A DNA stretch of 13,883 nt from an uncultured Faecalibacterium sp. (GCA_934553285.1 CAKTFD010000060.1:1-13883); one strand, 5' to 3'. Positions 6,117-13,581 are shown, counted from the first letter of the stretch. The notes: generated by a model not told the origin, from the sequence alone. Translations and numbers: made by a program.

Positions 6117-8210
6117 ATGGCAACCAAGTTTTCCCGCAAAACGTTCCTGAAGGGCAGTGTCGCAGGGCTGGGCATGATGGCGCTCAACGTGTGCACCGCA
6201 AGTGCAGCCTCTGCAGCGGAGCCTGCCACAGCAGCAGAAGAAACCAATTCGCTGAACCTTGTCCCCAAAAAGGCAGCCTCGGTCAAGGTAGAGAGCCGGG
6301 GCAGCGTGAGCGGCGGCTGGCAGGGCGAGCCGGTGTTCCCCAACTGGAAGGGTCTGGACGATACGCTGGCCATGAACCACATGTACACCTTTATGGGCTT
6401 TGCCGGGCAGGGAACGCTGTGCGTGGAGCCCGAGGCGGGTGTTACCGGCTTTAACCTGTTTGTCAACAACCGCCAGATCAACACCGCTGCCATGGCGGCA
6501 GGCGGCGTGTGGAACGTGGACATCTCCGGCCAGACCATCAACGGCCGCAACACCATTCAGGTGGGCGGCATCCGTCCCCGGGGCAAAAAGGTGACTGTGC
6601 GCGTGGCTTACCCCACCGTGCAGGAGGGCACTTTGCAGGATGTGGGCATCGACCGCGATGCACTGGAGCTGCTGGAGCAGATCATCCAGGCCGATGTGGA
6701 CAACGGCTTCCCCAGCGCACAGATGGCTATCGTGAAAAACGGCAAGCTGGTGTACCAGAACGCCTGGGGCCGGGTGAATGCCTATAATCCGGACGGTACG
6801 CCCAATACCAACAGCCCCGCTGTGACCAACGATACCCTGTACGACCTGGCCTCCAACACCAAGATGTACACCGCAAACTACGCCCTGCAGTACCTGGTCA
6901 CCCAGGGCAAGGCGAATCTGGACAGCCGTCTGGTAGACCTGCTGGGCAGTGCCTTTGTGGACGATACCATCGATATCACCTACAACAACTATGACAACCC
7001 GGGGCTGGCGGTGAACAGACAGTGGAAGGCAGAGCTGACCCTGCGCGATATCCTGCGCCATCAGGCCGGTTTCCCCGCAGACCCCCAGTACCACAACGAT
7101 TCCTTTGACCAGTGCACGCAAAAGACTGTTCCCGGTGCCACCAATGTGCTGTTCTCCGGTTGGGACGGCAGCCCGGCTACCCGCGCCGCTACCCTAAAGT
7201 CTATCTTCAAGACCCCGCTGATGTACAAGCCCGGCACCAAAACGGTCTACTCCGATGTGGACTATATGCTGCTGGCTTTCGCCATCGAAGCCATTACCGG
7301 CAAGGAGCTGGATGTTTTCCTCAAGGAGACCTTCTGGGATCCCATGGGGCTGACCCACACCACCTATAATCCGCTGCTGAACGGCTTTACCGCCAACGAC
7401 TGCGCCGCGACCGAGCTGAACGGCAACACCCGCGATGGTGCCATCTCCTTTACTGGTGTGCGTACCGCTACCATCCAGGGCCAGGTCCACGACGAAAAGT
7501 GCTACTACGCCATGGGCGGCATCTCCGGCCATGCAGGCCTGTTCTCCAATGCAACCGAGCTGGCAAAGCTGGCCTCGGTCATGCTGACCGGCGGTTACGG
7601 CGAGAACCGCTACTTCTCCCGCAATGTGATGGATGCCTTTACCGCACCCAAGAAGGAGGACGCTGCCAACTGGGGTCTGGGCTGGTGGCGTGAGGGCGAC
7701 AACCAGCGCTGCTGGTATTTCGGCACGCAGGCACCCTCCAATACCATTGGCCATCAGGGCTGGACCGGTACGCTGACCATGATCGACCCTGTGGAGAATC
7801 TGGTGGTGGTGTACCTGACCAACAAGATCAACTCCCCGGTCACCGATAAGGCCGCGAACCCCAATAATTTCAATGGTAACTGGTATACGGCTTCTACGCT
7901 GGGTTTTGTGGCACAGCTGCTGTATCAGGGTCTGCAGAACCACGGCACCGACCCCAACAACGCTTACAGCGCCCTGCTGGAGGATATGGCTGAAAGCAAG
8001 TTTGCGCTGGTGGCCGAGGGCGGCAGCGTGCCTGCCACCCACCCGCTGGTGCGCTCCGGCTATGCCGTGCTGGAGGCTATGGCCGCACACGCCAACGCCA
8101 CCCACTCTTATCTGGACCGGAACTATTTCAACGATGCTCTCACCCTGCTGGATGACACCCGCGATGCAGAGGAACTGGCAAAGCTGAAAAAGATGCTCAA
8201 TAAGTTCTGA
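6117..8210 (+). CDS. yfeW: PBP4B/YfeW-type serine beta-lactamase-like hydrolase with N-terminal extension
   Basis: This 697-residue exported protein belongs to the class C beta-lactamase/PBP4B group. The catalytic domain starts near residue 180. It carries SNTK (nucleophile Ser246, Lys249) in DLASNTKMY, YSDVDYMLL (Tyr378, in place of YxN), and HQG (His546-Gly548) in place of KTG. The stretches ATELNGNTRDG, GQVHDEK.YYAMGGISGHAGLFS and GWTGT closely match, from memory, the E. coli penicillin-binding protein PBP4B (YfeW). PBP4B is about 430 residues; here about 145 extra residues, rich in predicted beta strands, lie between the signal and the catalytic domain. The N-terminus has SRKTFLKG, a Tat-like motif, before an Ala-rich signal with likely cleavage after ASAA. 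The ATG at 6117 follows GGGAGGAT. It is monocistronic. It likely acts outside the membrane on peptidoglycan peptides; activity is inferred. Confidence 0.9.
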   Translation: MATKFSRKTFLKGSVAGLGMMALNVCTASAASAAEPATAAEETNSLNLVPKKAASVKVESRGSVSGGWQGEPVFPNWKGLDDTLAMNHMYTFMGFAGQGTLCVEPEAGVTGFNLFVNNRQINTAAMAAGGVWNVDISGQTINGRNTIQVGGIRPRGKKVTVRVAYPTVQEGTLQDVGIDRDALELLEQIIQADVDNGFPSAQMAIVKNGKLVYQNAWGRVNAYNPDGTPNTNSPAVTNDTLYDLASNTKMYTANYALQYLVTQGKANLDSRLVDLLGSAFVDDTIDITYNNYDNPGLAVNRQWKAELTLRDILRHQAGFPADPQYHNDSFDQCTQKTVPGATNVLFSGWDGSPATRAATLKSIFKTPLMYKPGTKTVYSDVDYMLLAFAIEAITGKELDVFLKETFWDPMGLTHTTYNPLLNGFTANDCAATELNGNTRDGAISFTGVRTATIQGQVHDEKCYYAMGGISGHAGLFSNATELAKLASVMLTGGYGENRYFSRNVMDAFTAPKKEDAANWGLGWWREGDNQRCWYFGTQAPSNTIGHQGWTGTLTMIDPVENLVVVYLTNKINSPVTDKAANPNNFNGNWYTASTLGFVAQLLYQGLQNHGTDPNNAYSALLEDMAESKFALVAEGGSVPATHPLVRSGYAVLEAMAAHANATHSYLDRNYFNDALTLLDDTRDAEELAKLKKMLNKF

Positions 8211-8246
8211 GCGCAGCGCTCTGCAAAAACTGAATAACTGAACAAA

Positions 8247-8280
8247 AGCCGCTGCACAAAAGATTGTGCGGCGGCTTCTC
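8247..8280 (+). terminator. Intrinsic terminator after the PBP4B-like gene
   Basis: AGCCGCTGCACAA (8247-8259) and TTGTGCGGCGGCT (8264-8276) form a 13-bp stem with one T-G pair and an AAGA loop. Only a weak pyrimidine tract, TCTCTATAT, follows, so it may be less efficient than the others in the window. Confidence 0.75.
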
Positions 8281-8300
8281 TATATAAAACTCTATCTGTG

Positions 8301-8341
8301 AAAAAGCGGTTCAGAAGCGCCCACAGGCGCTTCTGAACCGC
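8301..8341 (-). terminator. Intrinsic terminator of the MFS gene, 16-bp perfect stem
   Basis: GCGGTTCAGAAGCGCC (8306-8321) and its exact complement (8326-8341) enclose a 4-nt loop. Read leftward, the stem is followed by TTTTT (8305-8301), so it ends the MFS transcript, whose stop codon is 17 bp away. The stem is nearly identical to that at 11905-11940. Confidence 0.9.
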
Positions 8342-8357
8342 AAATTATAAAAAGAGA

Positions 8358-9521
8358 TCATGCGTGCGCCGTTTTGCGCACCAGCTGCCGGTGCATGGCT
8401 GCCATCAGTACCAGCAACCCCAGCAGATAGAAGGGGAACAGGGCCGGGGTGATATTGTTGGCCAGCAGGCCGAACAGCGGCGGCATGACCAGATTGCCCA
8501 GATAGGCGCAGCTCATCTGGATGCCGATAACGGCCTGAGAGTTCTGCGCGCCGAAATGCGCCGGGGTGGCGTGGATGATGCTGGGGTAGATAGGAGCGCA
8601 GCCCAGCCCAGCCAGTACCAGCCCGGCCAGCGCCAGCACCTGCGGGCCGGGCAGCAGCAGGGCGGCAACGCCCACGCCCAGAATGCCTTCGCCCAGACGG
8701 ATCATCTGGGTATCGCTGCATTTTATGGTAAGAAAACCACAGGCACCCCGCCCCGCCGTGATGCCGATGTAGAACAGGCTGGCAAAGCTGGCGGCGGTCT
8801 GGGCGGGCACCTGCCGCGCAAGGGTCAGGTAGCTGCTGGCCCAAAGCCCGGCGGTAGTTTCCAGCGCACAGTAGCAGAAAAAGCAGAGCATCACTTCTTT
8901 TGCGCCCGGCAAGGCAAACACCTGCGGCAGGGTCAGCGCCTTGGGTGCGGTGCCGTCTGCAGCGGTCTCGCCGGAGCGCCTGTGCCACAGGGGCAGGCTG
9001 CAGAACAGCACCGCGGTGAGCGCCAGCTGAAACAGGGCGATATATCGATATCCGGCATTCCAGCCCAGCCCGCCGGAAAGTGCAGCACCCATCACGACAG
9101 GGCCTACCGTAGTGCCCACGCCCCACATACAGTGCAGCCAGCTCATGTGGCGGCTCTTATAGTGTAAGGCGACATAGTTGTTCAGGGCGGCATCCACGCT
9201 GCCGGCACCCAGACCATAGGGGATGGCCCACAGGCAGAGCATCCAGAACCGGCTGGAGAACGAAAAGCCTGCAAGCGCGGCGGCGGTCATGCCCACGCTG
9301 AGGGCCGTTACCTTGCCGGTGCCAAGCGCCCGGGTCAGCCGGTCGCTGTTCAGGCTGGAAAGGATGGTGCCCACCGAGATGATCATGGACAGGATGCCTG
9401 CATAAGAAAAGGGAACACCCAGCAGGGGGTACATGGTGGGCCATGCCGACCCCAGCAGGGAATCCGGCAGACCAAGGCTGATAAAGGCCAGATAAATGAT
9501 GGGCAGCAACAGCTGTGTCAT
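8358..9521 (-). CDS. Major facilitator superfamily transporter
   Basis: This 387-residue, highly hydrophobic protein has about 12 predicted membrane helices, the usual size for the superfamily. The N-terminal helix 1 has LGLPDSLLGSAWP. The loop between helices 2 and 3 has SDRLTRALGTGKV, a form of MFS motif A (GxLaDrxGrkxxl). Helix 4 carries IPYGLGAGSVDAALNNYVAL and helix 5 MWGVGTTVGPVVMG, features common in sugar or drug MFS carriers. A second motif-A-like loop is less clear. Substrate and direction of transport cannot be told. The ATG at 9521 follows GGAGGAAT at good spacing. It stands alone, with its own strong terminator at 8301-8341, and faces away from the upstream MscS gene's terminator. 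The family is sure; the function is not. Confidence 0.88.
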   Translation of the reverse strand: MTQLLLPIIYLAFISLGLPDSLLGSAWPTMYPLLGVPFSYAGILSMIISVGTILSSLNSDRLTRALGTGKVTALSVGMTAAALAGFSFSSRFWMLCLWAIPYGLGAGSVDAALNNYVALHYKSRHMSWLHCMWGVGTTVGPVVMGAALSGGLGWNAGYRYIALFQLALTAVLFCSLPLWHRRSGETAADGTAPKALTLPQVFALPGAKEVMLCFFCYCALETTAGLWASSYLTLARQVPAQTAASFASLFYIGITAGRGACGFLTIKCSDTQMIRLGEGILGVGVAALLLPGPQVLALAGLVLAGLGCAPIYPSIIHATPAHFGAQNSQAVIGIQMSCAYLGNLVMPPLFGLLANNITPALFPFYLLGLLVLMAAMHRQLVRKTAHA

Positions 9522-9551
9522 GGGAAAGATTCCTCCGCAGATGATTTGATG

Positions 9552-9579
9552 GCGTGCCCCGCAGTGTATGCGGGCGCGC
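9552..9579 (-). promoter_or_regulatory. Palindrome in the MFS leader
   Basis: GCGTG, a bulged C, then CCCGCA (9552-9563) pair with TGCGGGCGCGC (9569-9579) around a 5-base centre. It lies between the candidate promoter and the ribosome binding site. It could be a repressor operator or an mRNA hairpin; no T-run follows. Confidence 0.35.
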
Positions 9580-9606
9580 TATAAGAATACCATGACCGGA
9601 CGGGAA

Positions 9607-9637
9607 ATCATAGGGCAAAAACGTCTGCTTTTTGCAA
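9607..9637 (-). promoter_or_regulatory. Candidate promoter of the MFS gene
   Basis: On the minus strand TTGCAA (9637-9632) and TATGAT (9612-9607) are spaced by 19 bp, longer than ideal. An alternative is an extended -10, TGGTATTCT, nearer the gene. Weak call. Confidence 0.35.
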
Positions 9638-9654
9638 TAAAACCGGCGCTTTTC

Positions 9655-9691
9655 AAAAAGGACTGCTGCACAGCGTTTTGTACAGCAGTCC
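9655..9691 (-). terminator. Intrinsic terminator of the MscS gene
   Basis: GGACTGCTG (9660-9668) pairs exactly with CAGCAGTCC (9683-9691). The stem extends inward by three more pairs after one mismatch. Read leftward it is followed by TTTTT (9659-9655). Confidence 0.88.
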
Positions 9692-9701
9692 CCGCCGGTT
9701 T

Positions 9702-10793
9702 TCAGTTTCCGCCGTTCTTTTCCAGATACACGGTGGTGGAGGGGAAGGCAAAATCCACGCCGTTTTTCTGCATCAGATCCATCAGATCCAGGTTCAGATC
9801 GTTCTGCATCTGCAAAAAGCGGTTCATATCGGCGGTGCGCAGGTAGGCAGACACCAGCAGGTCGATGCTGGAAGCCCCGAAACCGCTCAGCTTTACCAGC
9901 ACCGAATCCTCGTAGGTGTAGGGACTGGCCTTGAGCATGGCGGTCAGGTCGGCCATCAGCTGCTCCAGCTGGGGGCGGGTGGTATCGTAGGTGACCCCCA
10001 GCGTAAAGCGGTACAGCCGCTTGTTGCGCAGGGTGCCGTTGTTGATGGTGGCAGAGCTGACCGTACTGTTGGTGAGGATGTAGACCGAGTTATCCAGCGC
10101 GCGGATCTTGGTGGAGCGGAAATTGATATCCACCACCTCGCCTGAGACATCCCCCACGGTGATCCAGTCGCCAATGGAGAAGGGCCGGTCCAGCAGGATG
10201 ACCATGCCGCTGAACAGGTTTTTGGCGCTGTCCTGCGCGGCCAGAGAGATGGTCAGGCCAACAAGGCCCGCGCTGGCCACCACACTGCCCACCGGCAGGC
10301 CGGTCTCCTGTGCCATGGTCATTACGCCCAAAACCACGACAAAGATCTTGTATAGCTTGTTCAGCAGGGTGGTCAGGGTACGGTTGGTGCGCACCTCCTC
10401 GCCGCAGTTGGCCAGCAGCAGGTCGGTCAGGTCGGCTGCGGCATACAGGCCGTGGCAGACCTGAAAGGTGGCAGCCAGCTCAAAAAGCATGAGCAGAAAT
10501 TTGCTGATGCCGGCGATAGCCCAGGGCAGGCTTGCCGCTGCTGCATAGATGAACAGCACGTACACCAGCCGCTGCAGCGGCACGGCAAAACTGCGCAGCA
10601 GGATAGGGGTGCCAGCCAGCCGCCAGCTGCGGCGCAGCAGGGCAGGGAATACCTTGCGGGATAAGATCTGCCGTGTCAGCCAGCCGAGGATCAGCAGCAG
10701 CAAGGCGCAGACCACCCGGGCAGCAAAGGCCGCCCAGCCTTCCAGCAGGATAGAGCCAAGTTCAAAACCAAGGCCACGGATCGTAAAAATCAT
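9702..10793 (-). CDS. MscS-family mechanosensitive ion channel
   Basis: This 363-residue inner-membrane protein is of MscS type, which opens under membrane tension to release solutes during osmotic downshock. Hydrophobic helices lie near residues 21-40, 71-90, 94-115 and 146-162. The pore-lining helix and beta-domain entry (about 166-212) include GLVGLTISLAAQDSAKNLFS and ILLDRPFSIGDWI, both hallmark sequences. VVDINFRSTKIRALDNSVYI and NSTVSSATINN (about 220-252) match the conserved beta domain. The C-terminus GVDFAFPSTTVYL matches the usual end of the cytoplasmic cage. The ATG at 10793 has CAGGAGGTC upstream. Longer in-frame starts to 10910 would cross the promoter and are rejected. It is divergent from ribU, with about 125 bp between the start codon and ribU's -35. 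Confidence 0.93.
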   Translation of the reverse strand: MIFTIRGLGFELGSILLEGWAAFAARVVCALLLLILGWLTRQILSRKVFPALLRRSWRLAGTPILLRSFAVPLQRLVYVLFIYAAAASLPWAIAGISKFLLMLFELAATFQVCHGLYAAADLTDLLLANCGEEVRTNRTLTTLLNKLYKIFVVVLGVMTMAQETGLPVGSVVASAGLVGLTISLAAQDSAKNLFSGMVILLDRPFSIGDWITVGDVSGEVVDINFRSTKIRALDNSVYILTNSTVSSATINNGTLRNKRLYRFTLGVTYDTTRPQLEQLMADLTAMLKASPYTYEDSVLVKLSGFGASSIDLLVSAYLRTADMNRFLQMQNDLNLDLMDLMQKNGVDFAFPSTTVYLEKNGGN

Positions 10794-10819
10794 GTAAGAC
10801 CTCCTGTATTTTTTACACA

Positions 10820-10893
10820 ACGTTTTTATCATAGCATAATCTGCCAGCCGGGGCAAGGCAAAGAAAAGTGAAAACTGACATTGATAAAAACGT
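10820..10893. repeat. 12-bp inverted repeat between the MscS and ribU promoters
   Basis: ACGTTTTTATCA (10820-10831) and TGATAAAAACGT (10882-10893) are exact complements with centres 62 bp apart, close to six helical turns. The left arm overlaps the MscS -10; the right arm is about 24 bp before the ribU -35. It could be a paired operator that a looping regulator binds, or chance in AT-rich DNA. Confidence 0.5.
10828..10856 (-). promoter_or_regulatory. Promoter of the MscS gene
   Basis: On the minus strand, TTGCCC (10856-10851) and TATGAT (10833-10828) are spaced by 17 bp. The -10 overlaps one arm of the 12-bp inverted repeat at 10820-10893. Confidence 0.75.
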
Positions 10894-10916
10894 AGCAAAC
10901 TTTTTTGCAATGGGGC

Positions 10917-10945
10917 TTGACACCGCCGCCCGGCCGCGCTATACT
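10917..10945 (+). promoter_or_regulatory. Promoter of the FMN riboswitch-ribU unit
   Basis: Consensus TTGACA (10917-10922) and TATACT (10940-10945) are spaced by 17 bp. Transcription would start a few bases before the riboswitch aptamer. Confidence 0.88.
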
Positions 10946-10958
10946 CTAGGCCAGAAAG

Positions 10959-11074
10959 TTCGTTTCAGGGCGGGGTGCAATTCCCCACTGGCGGTAAAGT
11001 CCGCGACCACCCGCAAGGGTGCTGACCCGGTGCAACTCCGGGACCAACGGTATAGTCCGGATGCAAGAAACGGC
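10959..11074 (+). promoter_or_regulatory. FMN riboswitch (RFN element)
   Basis: The conserved RFN core is readable in order: TTTCAGGGCGGGGTGCAATT (10963-10982), then CCCCACTGGCGGTAAAGTCC, a variable hairpin ACCACCCGCAAGGGTGCTG, CCGGTGCAACTCCGGGACC, and the closing CGGTATAGTCCGGATGCAAG. The P1 helix is CGTTTC (10961-10966) with GAAACG (11067-11072). In this family FMN binding stabilises P1 and allows a terminator to form, switching off riboflavin uptake or synthesis genes. Here it precedes ribU, the classic context. Very confident. Confidence 0.97.
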
Positions 11075-11091
11075 AGGCAAATTGTGTCTGT

Positions 11092-11131
11092 GCGCCCTGT
11101 TGCAGTTTTTGGTTGCAGCAGGGCGCTTTTT
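11092..11131 (+). terminator. Riboswitch-controlled intrinsic terminator
   Basis: GCGCCCTGTTGCA (11092-11104) pairs with TGCAGCAGGGCGC (11114-11126), with one T-G pair and a 9-nt loop, followed by TTTTT (11127-11131). Its left arm can instead pair with the aptamer base CAGGGCG (10966-10972), giving a plausible antiterminator when FMN is absent. Confidence 0.9.
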
Positions 11132-11217
11132 GGTTTGTCTTTCCGGTTTCGGTCCAGCGCGAAAAGGGCTTTCCGATCAAATTTGAACGGGGCGATCCCC
11201 CGGGGAGGACAATCACC

Positions 11218-11817
11218 ATGAAAAAAAATACCACCCACAACCTGACCGTTGCTGCCATGCTCAGCGCAGTAGCCTTTATCCTGATGTTCATCGAGTTCCC
11301 GCTGCCGATGCTCATCCCGTCTTTTGTCAAGATGGACTTCTCCGACCTGCCGGCTCTGCTGGGTGCCTTTGCACTCGGCCCGGTGTACGGCGTGGTCATC
11401 AGCTTTATGAAGAACCTGCTGCACATCATCATCAAGGGCACCTCCACCGCCTGTGTGGGCGAGCTGTGCAACTTTATGCTGGGCGCGGTATTTGCAGCGG
11501 TTGCAGGCTATCTGTATAAGCGCAACAAGAGCCGCAAGACCGCCATCCTGGGTGCCATTGCCGGTGCCGCTGCCATGGCTGTGTTCAGTGTGCCGTCCAA
11601 CTACTTCATCACCTACCCGGCCTATGTGCAGTTCTACCACATGCCGCTGGAAGCCATCCTGGGCATGTATCAGGCCATCTTGCCCTCTGCCGACAGCCTG
11701 ATCAAGTGCCTGGTGATCTTCAATATGCCCTTTACCCTGGTCAAGGGTCTGCTGGATGCGGTCCTGTGCATGCTGATCTACAAGCCGCTGTCTCCCATCC
11801 TGCATGGCCGCAAGTAA
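11218..11817 (+). CDS. ribU: Riboflavin ECF transporter substrate-binding (S) component RibU
   Basis: This 199-residue integral membrane protein has about five to six helices. It has the hallmark RibU segment KMDFSDLPALLGAFALGPVYG (about 39-59), followed by GVVISFMKNLLHIIIKGTST and GELCNFMLG, which match riboflavin-binding S components. In this family RibU binds riboflavin and works with a shared energy-coupling module (EcfT and two ATPases) encoded elsewhere; none is in this window. The ATG at 11218 follows GGGGAGGAC. The FMN riboswitch and its terminator in the leader give feedback control by FMN, fitting the function. It is monocistronic and ends at a strong hairpin terminator. The identity is very secure from sequence plus riboswitch. 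Confidence 0.96.
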   Translation: MKKNTTHNLTVAAMLSAVAFILMFIEFPLPMLIPSFVKMDFSDLPALLGAFALGPVYGVVISFMKNLLHIIIKGTSTACVGELCNFMLGAVFAAVAGYLYKRNKSRKTAILGAIAGAAAMAVFSVPSNYFITYPAYVQFYHMPLEAILGMYQAILPSADSLIKCLVIFNMPFTLVKGLLDAVLCMLIYKPLSPILHGRK

Positions 11818-11851
11818 GGCGGCAGTCCGCGCAGAACAGCGGATGCTCTGC

Positions 11852-11878
11852 AATGCGCTCCGCTTCGCTCTGCGCATT
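11852..11878 (+). repeat. Inverted repeat downstream of ribU
   Basis: AATGCGC (11852-11858) and GCGCATT (11872-11878) can form a 7-bp stem with a 13-nt loop, followed by TTTC. It could be a weak first terminator ahead of the strong one at 11905, or degenerate repeat sequence. Confidence 0.35.
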
Positions 11879-11904
11879 TTCAGCGGAATAATAATATGAT
11901 ATCT

Positions 11905-11946
11905 GTGGTTCAGAAACGCCTGCGGGCGTTTCTGAACCACTTTTTT
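11905..11946 (+). terminator. Intrinsic terminator of ribU, 16-bp perfect stem
   Basis: GTGGTTCAGAAACGCC (11905-11920) pairs exactly with 11925-11940 around the loop TGCG, closed by a C-G pair (a UNCG-type tetraloop), followed by TTTTTT. The stem differs from the MFS terminator at 8306 in only two pairs. Confidence 0.93.
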
Positions 11947-12001
11947 ACAAGGAAGGGGCTGCAGCGGCTAAATGCCGTTTACCGGTTGGACTTTTCTTGT
12001 G

Positions 12002-12042
12002 AAAATGGGGAGCCGGAAAGTCCGCAGACTTTCCGGCTCCCC
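12002..12042 (-). terminator. Intrinsic terminator of the MATE gene, 16-bp perfect stem
   Basis: GGGGAGCCGGAAAGTC (12007-12022) and its exact complement (12027-12042) enclose a 4-nt loop, TGCG on the minus strand. Read leftward it is followed by ATTTTC. It lies 64 bp after the MATE stop codon and converges with the ribU terminator. Confidence 0.87.
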
Positions 12043-12105
12043 GAATTTATAATGAAATTCCTTATTTTATGCGCAGAGCAAAGCGGTGCGCATTCTGAAT
12101 GGTTT

Positions 12106-13524
12106 TTACGCCAGGGCGCCTTTGTCCAGCCATTTGCCCCGGGCCATGCGCAGCAAAAACAGTGCGCCGCGGGTGCAAAGTTCGGCACACATGGCCACCC
12201 AGACACCCACCAGCCCAAAGCGGGGGGCCAGCAGGACGGCCAGGGTCAGCCGCACGCCCCACATACTGATAAGGTTCAGGATAAAGCAGCCGGTGCTGTC
12301 GCCCGCACCCTGCATGGAACCGCTGGCCACGATGCTGGCACCGAACATGGGTTCGGCAAAGGCTTCGATGCGCAGCACCCGCGCTCCCAGTGCGATGACG
12401 GCGGCATCTGCGGTAAAAATGCCCATCAGCTGCGGGGCAAATGCGTACAGCCCTACGCCGGTCAGTGCCATGATGCCCATGCCCATGGCGGTGCACAGCC
12501 AGGCAAACCGCTTGGCCATATCCCGGCGGTTGGCACCCACGGCCTGTCCCACCAGCGCCAGCGCAGCATCCTGGATGCCGTAACCGGCCATGTAACACAG
12601 GCTCTCGGCACTTACGCCCAGGCTGTTGGCGGCAATGGCGGTGGTGCCCAGGCTGGATACGATGCGCACCAGCAGCACCTGTGCCGAGGACAGCGCGGCG
12701 CGCTCTGCCGCCAGCGGTGCGCCCACCTTCCAGATATTGTGCAGGCAGGCGCGGGTCACACGCCAGGAACCGGGCCTGCGGATGCACAGGGGGCCGTCCC
12801 GCAGCAGCAAAACGCCCAGTGCCAGGGCGCCGCCCACTGCGTTGGCAAGCGCCGTGCCCAGCGCAGCGCCCGGCACGCCCCAGCCCAGGCCCCATACCGT
12901 GACGTTCTGCCCCAGTACCACCATTTCCCGGGTGGGATTGATGAAGAAAAAGTTGAAGAGAACGTCCAGCAGGCAGGTGAGCACGCTGATCAGGCCGGGG
13001 GTCAGCGCATCGCCGGTGGAGCGCAGCATGGCGGCGTAGGTGCCCATGGCCATGGCAAAAGGCAGGGAAGCGGACCAGATGGCAAAGTAGGCCGAGGCAT
13101 CTGCCTGCAGCGCCGGGTCTGCCCCCAGCCACCCGGGCAGAAACCGGCTGATACCGATGCCAAAGGCCGCTGCCGCCAGACCAATGACCAGATTGAACAG
13201 CATGGACTGCCGCAGTACGCCCCGGGCGTCCTGCTGGCGGTCGGCACCCAGATACTGCGCCACCTGGATGGAAAACGCCATGCACAGCCCGGCCAGCATC
13301 CCGTGCAGCAGCCAGGTGCTGGAGCTGACGATGCCGATGGAGGCAGTGGCAGCGGCACCGATATGGCCCACCATGGCCGCATCGATGTACTCCATGGCGG
13401 TGACCACGATCTGCTGCAGAATGGAAGGAATGCTCAGCGCTAGCGCTACCTGTGCGGTGTGCCGCAGCGGCACCTGCTCGCCCCGGCGCATCCGGGCGGA
13501 AAGCTGTTCAAGGGTAATGGACAT
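12106..13524 (-). CDS. MATE-family multidrug/toxin exporter
   Basis: This 472-residue protein has about 12 predicted membrane helices, the normal size for the MATE (NorM/DinF) family, which exports drugs or metabolites using a Na+ or H+ gradient. The first half has IPSILQQIVVTAMEYIDAAM and VGHIGAAATASIGIVSS in helices 1-2, the usual MATE opening. The second half repeats the fold, with AANSLGVSAESLCYMAGYGI and SGSMQGAGDSTG. The frame is open upstream to 13875, but the ATG at 13524 has AGGAGG directly before it and a consensus promoter lies between, so that is the start. It is monocistronic. Substrate is unknown. Divergent from the partial gene at the right edge. Confidence 0.93.
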   Translation of the reverse strand: MSITLEQLSARMRRGEQVPLRHTAQVALALSIPSILQQIVVTAMEYIDAAMVGHIGAAATASIGIVSSSTWLLHGMLAGLCMAFSIQVAQYLGADRQQDARGVLRQSMLFNLVIGLAAAAFGIGISRFLPGWLGADPALQADASAYFAIWSASLPFAMAMGTYAAMLRSTGDALTPGLISVLTCLLDVLFNFFFINPTREMVVLGQNVTVWGLGWGVPGAALGTALANAVGGALALGVLLLRDGPLCIRRPGSWRVTRACLHNIWKVGAPLAAERAALSSAQVLLVRIVSSLGTTAIAANSLGVSAESLCYMAGYGIQDAALALVGQAVGANRRDMAKRFAWLCTAMGMGIMALTGVGLYAFAPQLMGIFTADAAVIALGARVLRIEAFAEPMFGASIVASGSMQGAGDSTGCFILNLISMWGVRLTLAVLLAPRFGLVGVWVAMCAELCTRGALFLLRMARGKWLDKGALA

Positions 13525-13581
13525 GGAACCTCCTGCGTTGTGGGTAAAAATAACAGGCTGATAGATACAGACTAATACACT

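Noticed and set aside
11896..13443. 515-codon open frame on the plus strand across the MATE gene
   Set aside because: Low-complexity Gly/His/Gln/Ala product, no ribosome binding site, and it crosses two strong terminators and overlaps a clear MATE transporter.
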